Under the pieces are notes generated by a model. That model was given only the letters and a program-made list of their open reading frames with translations. It made no database searches and was not told where the DNA came from. The position numbers and the translations under genes are program-made. From Corynebacterium stationis (GTDB lineage Bacteria > Actinomycetota > Actinomycetes > Mycobacteriales > Mycobacteriaceae): DNA of 64,000 bases. The stretch lies in assembly GCF_001941345.1 (NCBI RefSeq), contig NZ_CP009251.1, forward strand, positions 2,666,001-2,730,000, read 5' to 3'. The first letter of the stretch is position 1. Every line of letters begins with the position of its first letter. This document shows, piece by piece, positions 17,795 to 27,016 of this stretch.

Positions 17795-19318
17795 ATGAGT
17801 GTTTCCCAGAATTTGCTAAGCATCGGGGGCAGCATCACTAATGCCCTAGGGTCATTAATCCAGCAGCGTAGCGTTGACGCGGAAGAGATTATTCCGGTCG
17901 GGTGGCACCGCCACAAGCAGGGCGTAGAGACACTCGCTCAAAGCTTCGCGGCGGTACCTGCCGGGCAGCGCGTGCGGTTGGCGAAGAAAACATCGAACCT
18001 CTTTCGCGGTCGCACTGGCGAGTCGGCGGGCTTAGATGTCAGCGGCTTGAACGGGGTCATCGAAGTAGATCCGGTGGAGCGCACCGCACAAGTACAGGGC
18101 ATGTGCACCTATGAGGATTTAGTCGATGCGACATTGCCGCATAAGCTTGCGCCTTTTGTCATTCCGCAGTTAAAGACCATCACCTTAGGTGGTGCGGTAA
18201 CCGGCATGGGTGTGGAGTCCACGTCTTTTCGCAATGGCCTGCCGCATGAATCAGTGCTGGAGATGGATATTCTCACCGGCACGGGTGAGATTGTGACCTG
18301 TTCACGGGAGAAGAATGTGGATTTATTCCGCGCTTTCCCGAACTCTTATGGCTCTTTGGGCTATGCCGTGCGGTTAAAAATTGAGCTGGAAGAAGTCGCG
18401 GACTTCATCGAGTTAAACCACGTGCGCTTTCATAATGTAGAAACCTATGAAGATGCCGTTGCGCATTACGTTGAGAGCCAGGAATTTGATGGCCAGCCGC
18501 TGCACGGAATTGATGGCGTATCTTTTTCACCGGAAGAATCCTATCTGGTGCTCGCGGTAGCAACGGACGCTCCAGGGCCGGTGTCTGATTACACGCGCGA
18601 TGAAATCTACTACCGCTCTTTGCATCACTCCGCAGGAATTAAGCGCGACCGGTTGACCATCCGCGATTATATTTGGCGCTGGGATACCGACTGGTTTTGG
18701 TGCTCCCGCGCATTTGGCGCGCAACAGCCCAGTATCCGCAAGTTGTGGCCGCGTGAGCTGCGCCGCAGCTCTTTTTACTGGAAGTTGATCGGCATCGATC
18801 GCAGATACGATGTCGAGCACAGGTTGATTAATAAGCGCAAGGGCGAACCGCACCGCGAACGCGTAGTCCAAGACATTGAAGTCACCGTCAACCACATCGC
18901 TGACTGGCTGACGTGGTTCTTTGACGCGTGCGATATTCAGCCGGTCTGGTTGTGCCCGATTAAGTTAAGGGCATCGTCCGCCGTGCTAATTGGCACAGGC
19001 GAAACAACCAAAGATGCCAACGTACCGTGGCCTTTGTATCCGCTTGATACGAACACCACGTGGATTAACTTCGGTTTTTGGTCCGCGGTTCCCGGTGACC
19101 ACGTCTCCGCGGATGCGCAGCCAGGTGCGTTTAACCGGGTCATCGAAAAGCAAGTATCTGCACTTGGCGGGCACAAGTCCTTGTACTCCGAGGCCTTTTA
19201 TAGCCGCGAGGAATTCGAAAAGCTCTACGGCGGAACCTTGCCTCACCAACTCAAGGACAACTACGACCCACACCAGCGCTTTCCTGGCCTGTATGAAAAG
19301 ACCGTCAGCGGTCAATAA
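17795..19318 (+). CDS. tmsA: FAD-dependent oxidoreductase, probable 10-methylene fatty-acyl reductase
   Basis: The protein has 507 residues from the ATG at 17795, which gives a cleaner N terminus than the frame's first codon at 17753. It belongs to the FAD_binding_4 group related to plant DIMINUTO/sterol-24 reductases. The FAD region includes 'SGLNGVIEVDPVERTAQVQG' and 'TLGGAVTGMGVESTSFRNG' (about residues 75-145). It precedes a SAM-dependent fatty-acid methyltransferase by 47 bases. In actinomycetes this pair (tmsA-tmsB, or bfaA-bfaB in mycobacteria) makes 10-methylstearic (tuberculostearic) acid from oleoyl chains; this protein would reduce the 10-methylene intermediate. Confidence 0.75.
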   Translation: MSVSQNLLSIGGSITNALGSLIQQRSVDAEEIIPVGWHRHKQGVETLAQSFAAVPAGQRVRLAKKTSNLFRGRTGESAGLDVSGLNGVIEVDPVERTAQVQGMCTYEDLVDATLPHKLAPFVIPQLKTITLGGAVTGMGVESTSFRNGLPHESVLEMDILTGTGEIVTCSREKNVDLFRAFPNSYGSLGYAVRLKIELEEVADFIELNHVRFHNVETYEDAVAHYVESQEFDGQPLHGIDGVSFSPEESYLVLAVATDAPGPVSDYTRDEIYYRSLHHSAGIKRDRLTIRDYIWRWDTDWFWCSRAFGAQQPSIRKLWPRELRRSSFYWKLIGIDRRYDVEHRLINKRKGEPHRERVVQDIEVTVNHIADWLTWFFDACDIQPVWLCPIKLRASSAVLIGTGETTKDANVPWPLYPLDTNTTWINFGFWSAVPGDHVSADAQPGAFNRVIEKQVSALGGHKSLYSEAFYSREEFEKLYGGTLPHQLKDNYDPHQRFPGLYEKTVSGQ

Positions 19319-19365
19319 CTGCATAACAACACTAAATATCGAGCACAAGAAAGTAGATCTTAACG

Positions 19366-20673
19366 ATGAGTACTGCATTTCAACCCATGACTGTCGGGGA
19401 AATTATTGACGCATTCATCGACGGCCATAACCCCTTTTATTGGAAAGCCTTCGACGGCTCCACCTCTGGTTCACCTGAGTCGAAGTACACGGTGAACATT
19501 AACTCCGCAGAGGGCTTGTCTTATATCGTGACGGCACCTGGCGATGTTGGGCTGGCGCGCGCTTTTGTCACCGAGGGACTTACGGTAGAAGGGGAGCATT
19601 TAGCGCACCCTTACGGCATCTTTGACGCCCTGCGCGAGCTAAACGGCAAGACGAGGAAACCAGATTTTGCGACGATGGCAAAGATTTTGCGTTCACTAGG
19701 TTCTATGGGCGCTATCCAGGTGCAACCGGTGCCAAAGGTAGAGCGCTCTTCGTGGATTGAACGCACCATTCGCAGCGGCTTATCGCGGCACTCTAAAGAG
19801 CGCGACGCGGATGTTATCTCCGACCACTACGATGTCGGCAATGATTTTTATGAGCTGTTCTTAGGCAAAGCGATGACCTATACCTGCGCCTACTACCCCA
19901 CGGAAGACGCCAGCTTGGACGAAGCGCAGGAAAATAAGTACCGCCTGGTGTTTGAAAAGCTCAACTTAAAGCCCGGCAATACGCACTTGGATGTCGGCTG
20001 CGGCTGGGGCGGCATGGTGCGCTACGCTGCACGTCACGGGGTGAAATCGCTCGGCGTGACGCTTTCGCGCGAGCAAGCTAATTGGGCGCAGGCAAAGATC
20101 AAAGAAGAAGGCCTCGAGGACTTAGCGGAAGTGCGCTTTTTGGACTACCGCGATGTGCAAGAATCCGGCTTCGACGGCATTTCCGCCATTGGCTTGTTAG
20201 AGCACATTGGCGTGGATAATTACCAAGCCTTCTTTGAGTTTATGCACGACAAGCTGCATGAAGGCGGCGTGATGCTCAACCACTGCATCACATACCCTGA
20301 TAATCACAAGACGGCCAAGGGGACGTTTATTGACCGCTATATCTTCCCCGATGGTGAGTTATCTGGCTCCGGCACGATTACTAGGTCGATGCAAGATATT
20401 GGTTTCGAGATAGTCCACACCGAATCTTTGCGCTTTGATTACATGCGTACGCTGCGGGATTGGTGTGAGAACTTGAAGGGTAACTGGGACCAGGCCGTGG
20501 CACTGGTTGGCCTGCCTACCGCCAAGCTGTGGGGAATGTACATGGCAGGTTCTGAGTGGGGCTTTGAGCACAACGTGGTCAATCTTTACCAGTTCGTCGG
20601 CATCAAGCTTGACGAGGAAGGCGGCCGCGCTGGCCTGCCCGAGCGCCGCTGGTGGAGCGATTCCATCTTCTAA
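19366..20673 (+). CDS. tmsB: SAM-dependent fatty-acid methyltransferase (cyclopropane synthase family)
   Basis: This 435-residue CFA-synthase-family protein has an N-terminal lipid-handling part (about residues 1-150) with 'GLARAFVTEGLTVEGEH'. The catalytic domain shows 'DHYDVGNDFYELFLG', 'MTYTCAYY', the SAM site 'HLDVGCGWGG' and 'GLLEHIGVDNY'. The family adds a methylene group across a phospholipid acyl double bond. With the FAD reductase directly upstream, methyl-branched (tuberculostearic) rather than cyclopropane product is the better guess. It ends in a perfect 13-bp hairpin shared with vanZ. Confidence 0.8.
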   Translation: MSTAFQPMTVGEIIDAFIDGHNPFYWKAFDGSTSGSPESKYTVNINSAEGLSYIVTAPGDVGLARAFVTEGLTVEGEHLAHPYGIFDALRELNGKTRKPDFATMAKILRSLGSMGAIQVQPVPKVERSSWIERTIRSGLSRHSKERDADVISDHYDVGNDFYELFLGKAMTYTCAYYPTEDASLDEAQENKYRLVFEKLNLKPGNTHLDVGCGWGGMVRYAARHGVKSLGVTLSREQANWAQAKIKEEGLEDLAEVRFLDYRDVQESGFDGISAIGLLEHIGVDNYQAFFEFMHDKLHEGGVMLNHCITYPDNHKTAKGTFIDRYIFPDGELSGSGTITRSMQDIGFEIVHTESLRFDYMRTLRDWCENLKGNWDQAVALVGLPTAKLWGMYMAGSEWGFEHNVVNLYQFVGIKLDEEGGRAGLPERRWWSDSIF

Positions 20674-20703
20674 GTATCACGTTTAGTGAGCTAAACGTGA
20701 TAC
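20674..20703. terminator. Bidirectional hairpin between tmsB and vanZ
   Basis: GTATCACGTTTAG (20674-20686), TGAG, CTAAACGTGATAC (20691-20703) form a perfect 13-bp stem with a 4-base loop. The left arm starts one base after the tmsB stop. The right arm encodes the last codons and stop of vanZ. No long T tract follows on either side. Confidence 0.65.
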
Positions 20704-21230
20704 CGGAGTCCGAGGACGGTCATTGCACCCAAGAGCATCGCGAGCAAGATGACCAGCAGGCGCATCAGGCCGCGGTGCTCGCGTTGCGGAATTAGCGCAA
20801 GCGCACCGGCACCTAACACGCCGCCTAGGGTGTTGAAGAAAATATCATCGATATCGGTATAACCCAGTGCGAAGACGTACTGGGTTATTTCAATGCCCAT
20901 CGAGCCGAAAAAGCTGGCGCCAACGGCGGCGATAAAGCTTTTCGTGCGCGCATAGATACCAGCCGCGAGCGGCATAAATAGCGCGGTATTGCCCAGCGAG
21001 TTCGTCCAGGGGGCGTACCAATAATTGGGGCGGTCGAAGCTATCGAAAAGCTGCGCATCGATGCTGCGAATAGCATGCGCTGATCCATCGACCACTCCGG
21101 GAATGTCCACGAAAGGCTTGCCCAAAGTCACCAACACAATGATGATTGTGGACAAGGCGATAGCCACAGGCACAGAAATACTGCGCTGTGGCTTCATCAC
21201 CTGGGGCATGCGGGTCGAAGTTGAGATCAT
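20691..21230 (-). CDS. VanZ-like membrane protein
   Basis: This 179-residue protein has about five hydrophobic segments and the VanZ-family pattern in the second half: 'GNTALFMPLA', 'SMGIEITQYVF' and 'TDIDDIFFNTLGGVLG' (about residues 78-148). VanZ-like proteins occur widely in actinobacteria; the original member raises teicoplanin resistance, but the function of chromosomal copies is unknown. The ATG at 21230 has an AGGT-type ribosome site. It is convergent with tmsB and shares its terminator hairpin. Confidence 0.8.
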   Translation of the reverse strand: MISTSTRMPQVMKPQRSISVPVAIALSTIIIVLVTLGKPFVDIPGVVDGSAHAIRSIDAQLFDSFDRPNYWYAPWTNSLGNTALFMPLAAGIYARTKSFIAAVGASFFGSMGIEITQYVFALGYTDIDDIFFNTLGGVLGAGALALIPQREHRGLMRLLVILLAMLLGAMTVLGLRYHV

Positions 21231-21311
21231 GATTGACCTAACTTAACAGGTGGATCTTAAAAGCAACTGGCCGAAGTATGGCAATTGCCAAAAGCAATTT
21301 CTACATGTGAT

Positions 21312-22637
21312 CTACACGTGCAAGTCTTTATCCTGAATGCCCTTAGGCACCATGAGGACGCCGATGAGCGAAATGAGCGAGATGGCCACGCTGTAGGTAG
21401 CAATCGCCATAGAGGTGTTGAAGGTGGTGTAGAGGATTTCTGCGATCATTGGTGCGAAGGCGCCGCCGATGATGGAGCCGATCGCGTAGCCGATAGAGAC
21501 GCCAGACAGTCGGACCTTGACGGGGAACATCTCGGCGAAAAGCGCACACATTGGGCCGTATGTCGGACCCAATAGGGCGCCGGTGACGATGACTGCGAGG
21601 TAGAACATCGCGATGGAGCCGGTGTCAACGAGCATCCACATCGGGACACACCAGATGGCGAGTGCGATATAACCGATGATGAAGGTGCGCTTGCGGCCGA
21701 CGCGGTCGGATAGCTTACCGAAGTACAGTGTTGAAGCAAGCCAGAACGCGGAGGCTACCAGCGATGCGCCGAGCACATCGGTGCGCTCATAACCCACGTA
21801 CTTGGTGCCGTAGGCGAGGAAATAGGCGATGACAAAGTAGCCAATCGCGTTGTTTGCGGCGAAGATCAATGCGCACTTTAAGACGGTAGCCCAGTGGCTC
21901 TTGAACAAAACTGCCAGGGGTGCGGACGAGTCCTTCTTGAGCTCCTGCATTTCCTCAAACGCTGGAGATTCTTCCACCGCGCGGCGGATGAAGTAGCCCA
22001 ATGCAATCAGGACGATAGAGGACAAGAATGGAATCCGCCAGCCCCAGGCGAGGAATTGCTCAGTGCTCAAGATGGCGGAGAGCACCAGCATGAAGATGGT
22101 GGCCAGTGCCATGCCCATGGGTACGCCGATTTGTGGGAAGGACCCGAAGAATCCGCGACGACCGTTCGGAGCGTGCTCGACGGTCAACAGCGCCGCACCG
22201 CCCCACTCGCCGCCGGCGGACATACCCTGCAAGATGCGCAAAAGCACCAGCAAGATTGGAGCGGCTAGACCGATCGCGTGGTAAGTCGGTAACAGGCCCA
22301 TGAGCGTAGTGGCTGCGCCCATGCCCAACAAGGTGATAACCAGGACAGGTTTGCGTCCCATACGGTCACCGAGGTGCCCCGCCAAAATCGCGCCGAGTGG
22401 CCTAAAGAGGAAAGAAATACCCAGCGACGCCCACGATATGATCTGCGCGAGCGAAGGATTCTCGTTGCTCACAGGGTCAAAGAACTGCGCAGCGAAAATC
22501 AGCCCGGCTGCTTGGGCGTAGATAAAGAAGTCAAACCACTCGATGGTGGTTCCGACCATGGAGCCTGCGAGCACGCGCTTGTGTTCAGCGGTCATGCCCG
22601 CGGCTGGTTGTGGGTTATAAGTTGTAGAAGCAGTCAT
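21312..22637 (-). CDS. MHS-family MFS transporter (probable aromatic acid uptake)
   Basis: This 441-residue, 12-helix transporter belongs to the metabolite:H+ symporter group. It has 'GTTIEWFDFFIY' at the first helix, the loop motif 'GHLGDRMGRKPVL' between helices 2 and 3, and 'LQGMSAGGEWGGAALL'. MHS members carry carboxylates such as shikimate, alpha-ketoglutarate or aromatic acids. It follows paaK on the same strand, with a good GGAGG site in the 68-base gap, so phenylacetate or a related acid is the likely substrate. This is inferred from position. Confidence 0.87.
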   Translation of the reverse strand: MTASTTYNPQPAAGMTAEHKRVLAGSMVGTTIEWFDFFIYAQAAGLIFAAQFFDPVSNENPSLAQIISWASLGISFLFRPLGAILAGHLGDRMGRKPVLVITLLGMGAATTLMGLLPTYHAIGLAAPILLVLLRILQGMSAGGEWGGAALLTVEHAPNGRRGFFGSFPQIGVPMGMALATIFMLVLSAILSTEQFLAWGWRIPFLSSIVLIALGYFIRRAVEESPAFEEMQELKKDSSAPLAVLFKSHWATVLKCALIFAANNAIGYFVIAYFLAYGTKYVGYERTDVLGASLVASAFWLASTLYFGKLSDRVGRKRTFIIGYIALAIWCVPMWMLVDTGSIAMFYLAVIVTGALLGPTYGPMCALFAEMFPVKVRLSGVSIGYAIGSIIGGAFAPMIAEILYTTFNTSMAIATYSVAISLISLIGVLMVPKGIQDKDLHV

Positions 22638-22705
22638 GTCCTACAAACCTCCGGGAAATCGGCGACGATAGGCGTCGGGGTTTAAGGTATCGGGGGGTTA
22701 GAGCT

Positions 22706-24025
22706 TTAGTGGTCATCTTTAGGGCGGTTGTCAACGAGGCGCTTGGCTTTGCCGTCGCCGCTATTGACCTGGTCTTGGACAAGTACTTCGACGGTGACGC
22801 CGATGCGTTGCTTGATTTGCTTGCCCAGCCAATCGGTGGAATCTTCCACGTCCTTTTCGGTGGCTTGCGGGTCGCGCTCCACCAACAAGGTGAGGTGGTC
22901 CATGCGGCCCTTCTTCGAGAGCACGCACTGATAGCGCGGGCGCAAGCGGTGGTCTTCGGTGATGATCTCTTCGAACTGGGACGGGAAGCAGTTCACGCCG
23001 CGCAAGATGATCATGTCGTCATTGCGTGCGGTGATGCGGTCCAAGCGGCGCATGGAACGCGCGGTGCCTGGCAAAATGCGGGTGAGATCGTGGGTGCGGT
23101 AGCGAATTATCGGCAGCGCTTCTTTGGTCAAGGTGGTGATGACAAGCTCACCATATTCACCATCAGGAAGCGGCTCGAGAGTTTCTGGGTGCACGATTTC
23201 TGGGTAGAAGTGGTCTTCCCATACGGTCAGACCATCTTTGGTCTCCACGCATTCTTGAGCTACGCCAGGGCCCATGACCTCGGAAAGACCGTAAATGTCA
23301 GTGGCGTCAATTCCGAATCCTTCTTCAAGTTCGTGGCGCATGCCTTCAGACCACGGCTCAGCACCGAAGACGCCTACGCGCAGTGAAGTTTCGCGCGGGT
23401 CCATGCCTTCTTTTTTCATGCGGTCCAACAGTGTCAGCATGTAGGACGGGGTGCCCAAGATGGCATCTGGTTTAAAATCCTGCATGAGCTGGATTTGACG
23501 CTCGGTCTGCCCGCCGGAGGTCGGAATGGCGGTGGCTCCAAGTTCTTCAACGCCATAGTGCGCACCGAGGCCACCGGTAAAGAGACCATAGCCGAAGGTC
23601 ACCTGGACCTTATCGGATGGCCGCAGACCACCAGCGCGGAAGGAACGCGCTACCAATTCTGACCAGATCTTGATGTCGTTGTGGGTGTACCCCACCACGG
23701 TGGGACGACCCGTAGTGCCAGACGAGGCGTGGATGCGCGCAATTTGGTGCTGTTTAACTGCAAACATGCCAAAGGGATATTCGGCGCGCAGGGTGGATTT
23801 ATCAGTGAACGGAAACTTAGCCATATCGGAAAGTTCATTGAAGTCGTCTGGGTGCACGCCGATTTCGTCAAATTTCCGGCGGTAGTGTGGCACGTTGTAG
23901 TACGCGTGGCGCAATTTGTTCTTCGCGCGCTGGGTTTGCAGCGCGATGATTTCATCACGGGATGCGTACTCAATGCCCATCTGTGGGCCGTGATTGTCAG
24001 AAAAGATGTCAAAAATGGCGGTCAA
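22706..24025 (-). CDS. paaK: Phenylacetate-CoA ligase
   Basis: This 439-residue adenylate-forming enzyme activates phenylacetate to phenylacetyl-CoA, the first step of the pathway. It shows the AMP-binding loop 'HASSGTTGRPTVVGYTHND' (about residues 93-111), 'YGLSEVMGPGVAQEC' (about 240-254) and the hinge 'YRTHDLTRI' followed by 'RNDDMIILRGVNCFPSQFEE', all typical of PaaK. It reads away from the rest of the paa cluster with a PaaR-like operator in its upstream region and is followed by an MHS transporter. Confidence 0.95.
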   Translation of the reverse strand: MTAIFDIFSDNHGPQMGIEYASRDEIIALQTQRAKNKLRHAYYNVPHYRRKFDEIGVHPDDFNELSDMAKFPFTDKSTLRAEYPFGMFAVKQHQIARIHASSGTTGRPTVVGYTHNDIKIWSELVARSFRAGGLRPSDKVQVTFGYGLFTGGLGAHYGVEELGATAIPTSGGQTERQIQLMQDFKPDAILGTPSYMLTLLDRMKKEGMDPRETSLRVGVFGAEPWSEGMRHELEEGFGIDATDIYGLSEVMGPGVAQECVETKDGLTVWEDHFYPEIVHPETLEPLPDGEYGELVITTLTKEALPIIRYRTHDLTRILPGTARSMRRLDRITARNDDMIILRGVNCFPSQFEEIITEDHRLRPRYQCVLSKKGRMDHLTLLVERDPQATEKDVEDSTDWLGKQIKQRIGVTVEVLVQDQVNSGDGKAKRLVDNRPKDDH

Positions 24026-24225
24026 GGTATTGCCTTTCTCATCGGGAAAGTCTGGGGGTCCACACCCTTAAACCAGGTTTCCCACTGGCTGTGCAGAGAT
24101 CTAAATGTCATCCGAACTTGCCACCACAGCGCGATCTTCAGGGTTTCGCAACATTGGAAGAAGTCGCAGACTCTGACCAGATGTCCGCGCGCGCAGCGCC
24201 TTGCGTGGCAAAAATTCACTTACTG

Positions 24226-24247
24226 ACTTACCAATCGGTCAGGTAAA
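24226..24247. promoter_or_regulatory. PaaR-like operator upstream of paaK
   Basis: The 22 bases begin ACTTACC and have a central CG followed by GTCAGG. They resemble the corynebacterial PaaR palindrome as I recall it (ACTNACC half-sites around CG). The site lies 200 bp upstream of paaK. The rest of the 332-base gap 24026-24357 holds no gene I can support. Confidence 0.5.
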
Positions 24248-24357
24248 TCATGGTTGAAGCGTACCAACTCTGCGTGTTACTTGCAACACAATTAAAAATC
24301 TTTTTTAACCACATCGCAAATACAGCGAAATCCCCCGAGAGCAAATCCACGCAAAAA

Positions 24358-24969
24358 CTAGCGTTGTGCAGCACCGTTAAAGAGCAACACGACCGCATGG
24401 CGGGCAATCTCATCGGGTGAGAGACGCCCACCCGTCTCATACCATTCAATAACTGAGTTGACGGTGCCGAACATCAAACGCGTGAGCACGCCGGTATCCA
24501 GATCAGAGCGAATCTCCCCAGAAGCCTGCGCGGCATTGATAAGCGGAATCACGCGGCGAGTAAATTCCCGTCGTCGCTGCAGGGCGCGCATTTCCAACTC
24601 GGAATTACCCCGCAGACGCAGCAATAAAGTCACCGATTCCTGGTCAGCACACAGCACCTCAATGGAGCCATAAATCAGTGCCCGTACCTTCTCACCTGGC
24701 GAAGCAGCACTTGCCTCCGCCTTATCCACCACCCCATCGAGCGCATCCTGGGCGCGGGTCACCGCATACTTCAAAATCTCTTCCTTGGAAGAAATATGGT
24801 GATACAGCGCAGACTTAGAAATCCCCAGCACGCTGGCAACATGGCCCATGCTTGTTGCCTCATAGCCACGCTGGTTAAATTCACGCACCGCGGCATCGAT
24901 GACATCATCACGGGAATAGCCGGGGCGCCCGCGGTTGGGAGAGGGAGTAACTTTCACTGGTGGGTTCAC
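24358..24969 (-). CDS. paaR: TetR-family regulator of the paa cluster (PaaR-like)
   Basis: This 203-residue protein has an N-terminal TetR helix-turn-helix: 'YSRDDVIDAAVREFNQRGYE' then 'TSMGHVASVLGISKSALYHH' (about residues 18-58). An all-helical ligand domain follows. TetR-type PaaR repressors are released by phenylacetyl-CoA. Three 22-bp sites similar to the PaaR operator lie at paaK, in front of the paaI-like gene and in front of paaA, which supports this role. It is on the minus strand between paaK and the thioesterase. Confidence 0.85.
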   Translation of the reverse strand: MNPPVKVTPSPNRGRPGYSRDDVIDAAVREFNQRGYEATSMGHVASVLGISKSALYHHISSKEEILKYAVTRAQDALDGVVDKAEASAASPGEKVRALIYGSIEVLCADQESVTLLLRLRGNSELEMRALQRRREFTRRVIPLINAAQASGEIRSDLDTGVLTRLMFGTVNSVIEWYETGGRLSPDEIARHAVVLLFNGAAQR

Positions 24970-25051
24970 GTCTTACATTCAAGCAAAGAAACCTCACTTC
25001 AGATAGCCCCCGCCCCACAGATGTGCTGATAAGCGCTGTCCACAGCGTTAA

Positions 25052-25073
25052 AGAAACCGAACGGACAGTCAGC
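25052..25073. promoter_or_regulatory. PaaR-like operator between paaR and the paaI-like gene
   Basis: AGAAACCG-AA-CG-GACAGTCAGC reads as a near-palindrome with central CG and ACCG/CAGT half-sites, like the other two sites. It lies in the divergent region, so it could control both the thioesterase gene and paaR itself. Confidence 0.5.
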
Positions 25074-25154
25074 ATGTACACTTTCGACCACCACACCCTT
25101 TAAACCTCTAGTTTCCGCATGGCTGCGCAGAATTTCCCGCACAAGGAGCACAGC

Positions 25155-25601
25155 ATGCGCAAGATTTTGGCACCCGGCGTCGCCGAAGAAGAGCAATTCG
25201 CCCACGTCCGCACCATGTTCGCCGACGACCTCGCTACCGCGAATCTCGGCATCACCATCACATCTTTATCCCTCGGCCGCTGCGAGGGCACTTTTACCAT
25301 CACCCCGGAAATGTGCAACGGGCACCTCACCGCCCAGGGCGGGTTTCTATTTACCTTTGCCGATTCACTTTTCGCCGGGGCGTGCAATTCCCCCGGCAAA
25401 GTCGCCGTGGCCGTGCACAATTCCATCCACTACATCGCCCCTGCCTTTAACGGCGATGAAATCCGCGGTACGGCAGAAATCAAACAGCACTGGGGCCGCA
25501 ACGGCATCGTAGATGTTCAGCTCACCAAAGAAGGCCAGCCCATCGCCGAATTCCGTGGCACTTTCCGGCAACTTCCCAGCAAGCCAGAGGCCCGCAAGTA
25601 G
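25155..25601 (+). CDS. paaI: PaaI-type hotdog thioesterase
   Basis: This 148-residue protein starts at ATG 25155, seven bases after AAGGAG. It has the PaaI hotdog signature 'CNGHLTAQGGFLFTFAD' with the active Asp in 'FADSLFAGACN' (about residues 55-80). PaaI hydrolyses ring-hydroxylated phenylacetyl-CoA esters and frees CoA trapped in dead-end products. It is followed by a hairpin and then by paaABCDE on the same strand. It is clearly distinct from the second hotdog gene at 33316-33720. Confidence 0.9.
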   Translation: MRKILAPGVAEEEQFAHVRTMFADDLATANLGITITSLSLGRCEGTFTITPEMCNGHLTAQGGFLFTFADSLFAGACNSPGKVAVAVHNSIHYIAPAFNGDEIRGTAEIKQHWGRNGIVDVQLTKEGQPIAEFRGTFRQLPSKPEARK

Positions 25602-25618
25602 CTCGTCCTGCACTAAAT

Positions 25619-25650
25619 CCACGTCAAATCTTCGCTAAAGATTGACGTGG
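25619..25650 (+). terminator. Hairpin between paaI and paaA
   Basis: CCACGTCAAATCTT and AAGATTGACGTGG pair with one bulged A and a short loop. There is no T tract, so it may be a weak terminator or attenuator. The PaaR-like operator of paaA follows 17 bases later. Confidence 0.4.
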
Positions 25651-25667
25651 ATCACATTTGGCCATAT

Positions 25668-25689
25668 ACTGACCAACCAGTCAGTAAGT
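25668..25689. promoter_or_regulatory. PaaR-like operator in front of paaA
   Basis: The 22 bases begin ACTGACC and end TCAGTAAGT, the closest match in the window to the ACTNACC...GGTNAGT palindrome of corynebacterial PaaR. It lies 29 bases upstream of the paaA start, where a repressor would block transcription of paaABCDE. Confidence 0.6.
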
Positions 25690-25718
25690 AATGAACTTTT
25701 CACAGGAAGGTTGCCACC

Positions 25719-26702
25719 ATGACAGCCACGACTCGCTCCCTGAGCTCGGTTGGCGAAGACGACGCCGCCGGACAAAAGCTTTTCGACGAACTCATCGCCG
25801 CCGACTCCCGCATCGAACCTACCGACTGGATGCCAGCGGCCTACCGCAAGACCCTGGTGCGTCAGGTGTCCCAGCACGCACACTCCGAAATCATCGGTAT
25901 GCAGCCGGAAGCCAACTGGATTACCCGCGCACCATCGCTTAAGCGCAAGTCCATTTTGATGGCGAAAGTTCAAGACGAAGCCGGCCACGGCCTCTACCTG
26001 TATTCCGCGGCAGAAACCCTGGGCACCTCACGTGATGAGATGGTGCAACAGCTTCTCGATGGCACCGCCAAGTACTCCTCCATCTTCAACTACCCGGCGC
26101 GCACCTGGGCTGATATCGGCGCAATCGGCTGGCTGGTTGATGGTGCTGCGATTGTTAACCAGGTTCCACTGTGCCGCGCTTCTTATGCTCCTTATGGCCG
26201 CGCGATGGTGCGCATCTGTAAGGAAGAGTCCTTCCACCAGCGTCAGGGCTGGGAGATCCTCTACGAATTGGCGCACGGCACCGAGGCACAGAAGCAGATG
26301 GCACAAGAAGCCATTAACCGTTTCTACGGCCCGGCACTGCAGATGTTCGGCCCACCAGATACAGATTCCCCGAACTCCCAGCAGTCCATGGAATGGAATA
26401 TCAAGCGCTTCTCCAATGACGATCTGCGCCAGCGCTTCGTCGACATGATTGTTCCGCAGGCAGAGGCATTGGGCTTGCACTTTGAAGACCCAGACCTGAA
26501 GTGGAATGAAGAACGCGGCCACTACGACTTTGGCGAGCTGGACTGGGATGAGTTCAAGCAAGTCATCAAGGGCGAAGGCCCATGCAGCGTGCAGCGTATG
26601 CAGCGCCGCCGCCAGGCACATGAAGACGGCGCCTGGGTTCGTGAGGCTGCTGCTGAATTTGCCAAGAAGTACCACGGCGCCGAATCCGCACTCTCGGCCT
26701 AA
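25719..26702 (+). CDS. paaA: Phenylacetyl-CoA 1,2-epoxidase, catalytic subunit PaaA
   Basis: This 327-residue ferritin-like diiron protein is the oxygenase subunit that epoxidises phenylacetyl-CoA. Iron-ligand motifs are '[12 protein letters not shown]' (Glu about 87, His about 90) and '[12 protein letters not shown]' (Glu about 169-170, His about 173). The substrate region '[17 protein letters not shown]' is also typical. It starts at ATG 25719 after AGGAAGG and is followed 26 bases later by paaB. Position and order paaABCDE match the standard operon. Confidence 0.97.
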   Translation: MTATTRSLSSVGEDDAAGQKLFDELIAADSRIEPTDWMPAAYRKTLVRQVSQHAHSEIIGMQPEANWITRAPSLKRKSILMAKVQDEAGHGLYLYSAAETLGTSRDEMVQQLLDGTAKYSSIFNYPARTWADIGAIGWLVDGAAIVNQVPLCRASYAPYGRAMVRICKEESFHQRQGWEILYELAHGTEAQKQMAQEAINRFYGPALQMFGPPDTDSPNSQQSMEWNIKRFSNDDLRQRFVDMIVPQAEALGLHFEDPDLKWNEERGHYDFGELDWDEFKQVIKGEGPCSVQRMQRRRQAHEDGAWVREAAAEFAKKYHGAESALSA

Positions 26703-26728
26703 TCCCCTGATATTTAAGGAGTCACCCC

Positions 26729-27016
26729 ATGACTGAAAACCAATGGCCAATGTGGGAGGTCTTTGTTCGTTCCTCCCGCGGTCTGTCACACGTTCACGCT
26801 GGTTCTTTGCACGCGCCTGATGCCACGATGGCATTGCGCAATGGCCGCGATTTGTACACCCGCCGCAATGAGGGCAGCTCCGTATGGGTCGTGCCATCTG
26901 AAGCGATTTCTTCCACCGACCCAGATTCCAAAGGCGGCTTCTTCGAATCCGCAAAGGGCAAGGCTTACCGCCACGCTACTTACTACAACAAGAGCGAAGG
27001 AGTGCCACACCTATGA
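26729..27016 (+). CDS. paaB: Phenylacetyl-CoA epoxidase subunit PaaB
   Basis: This 95-residue protein matches PaaB in length and in 'WEVFVRSSRGLSHVHAGSLH' and 'ALRNGRDLYTRRNEG'. PaaB bridges PaaAC heterodimers in the epoxidase complex and is not catalytic. A clear AAGGAG lies upstream of the ATG at 26729. Its stop overlaps the paaC start by four bases (ATGA), indicating tight coupling. Confidence 0.95.
   Translation: MTENQWPMWEVFVRSSRGLSHVHAGSLHAPDATMALRNGRDLYTRRNEGSSVWVVPSEAISSTDPDSKGGFFESAKGKAYRHATYYNKSEGVPHL

Noticed and set aside
22709..23386. Long open frame antisense to paaK (225 codons)
   Set aside because: It mirrors a high-GC coding gene; paaK itself has all family motifs and a clear start, and the antisense protein has none.
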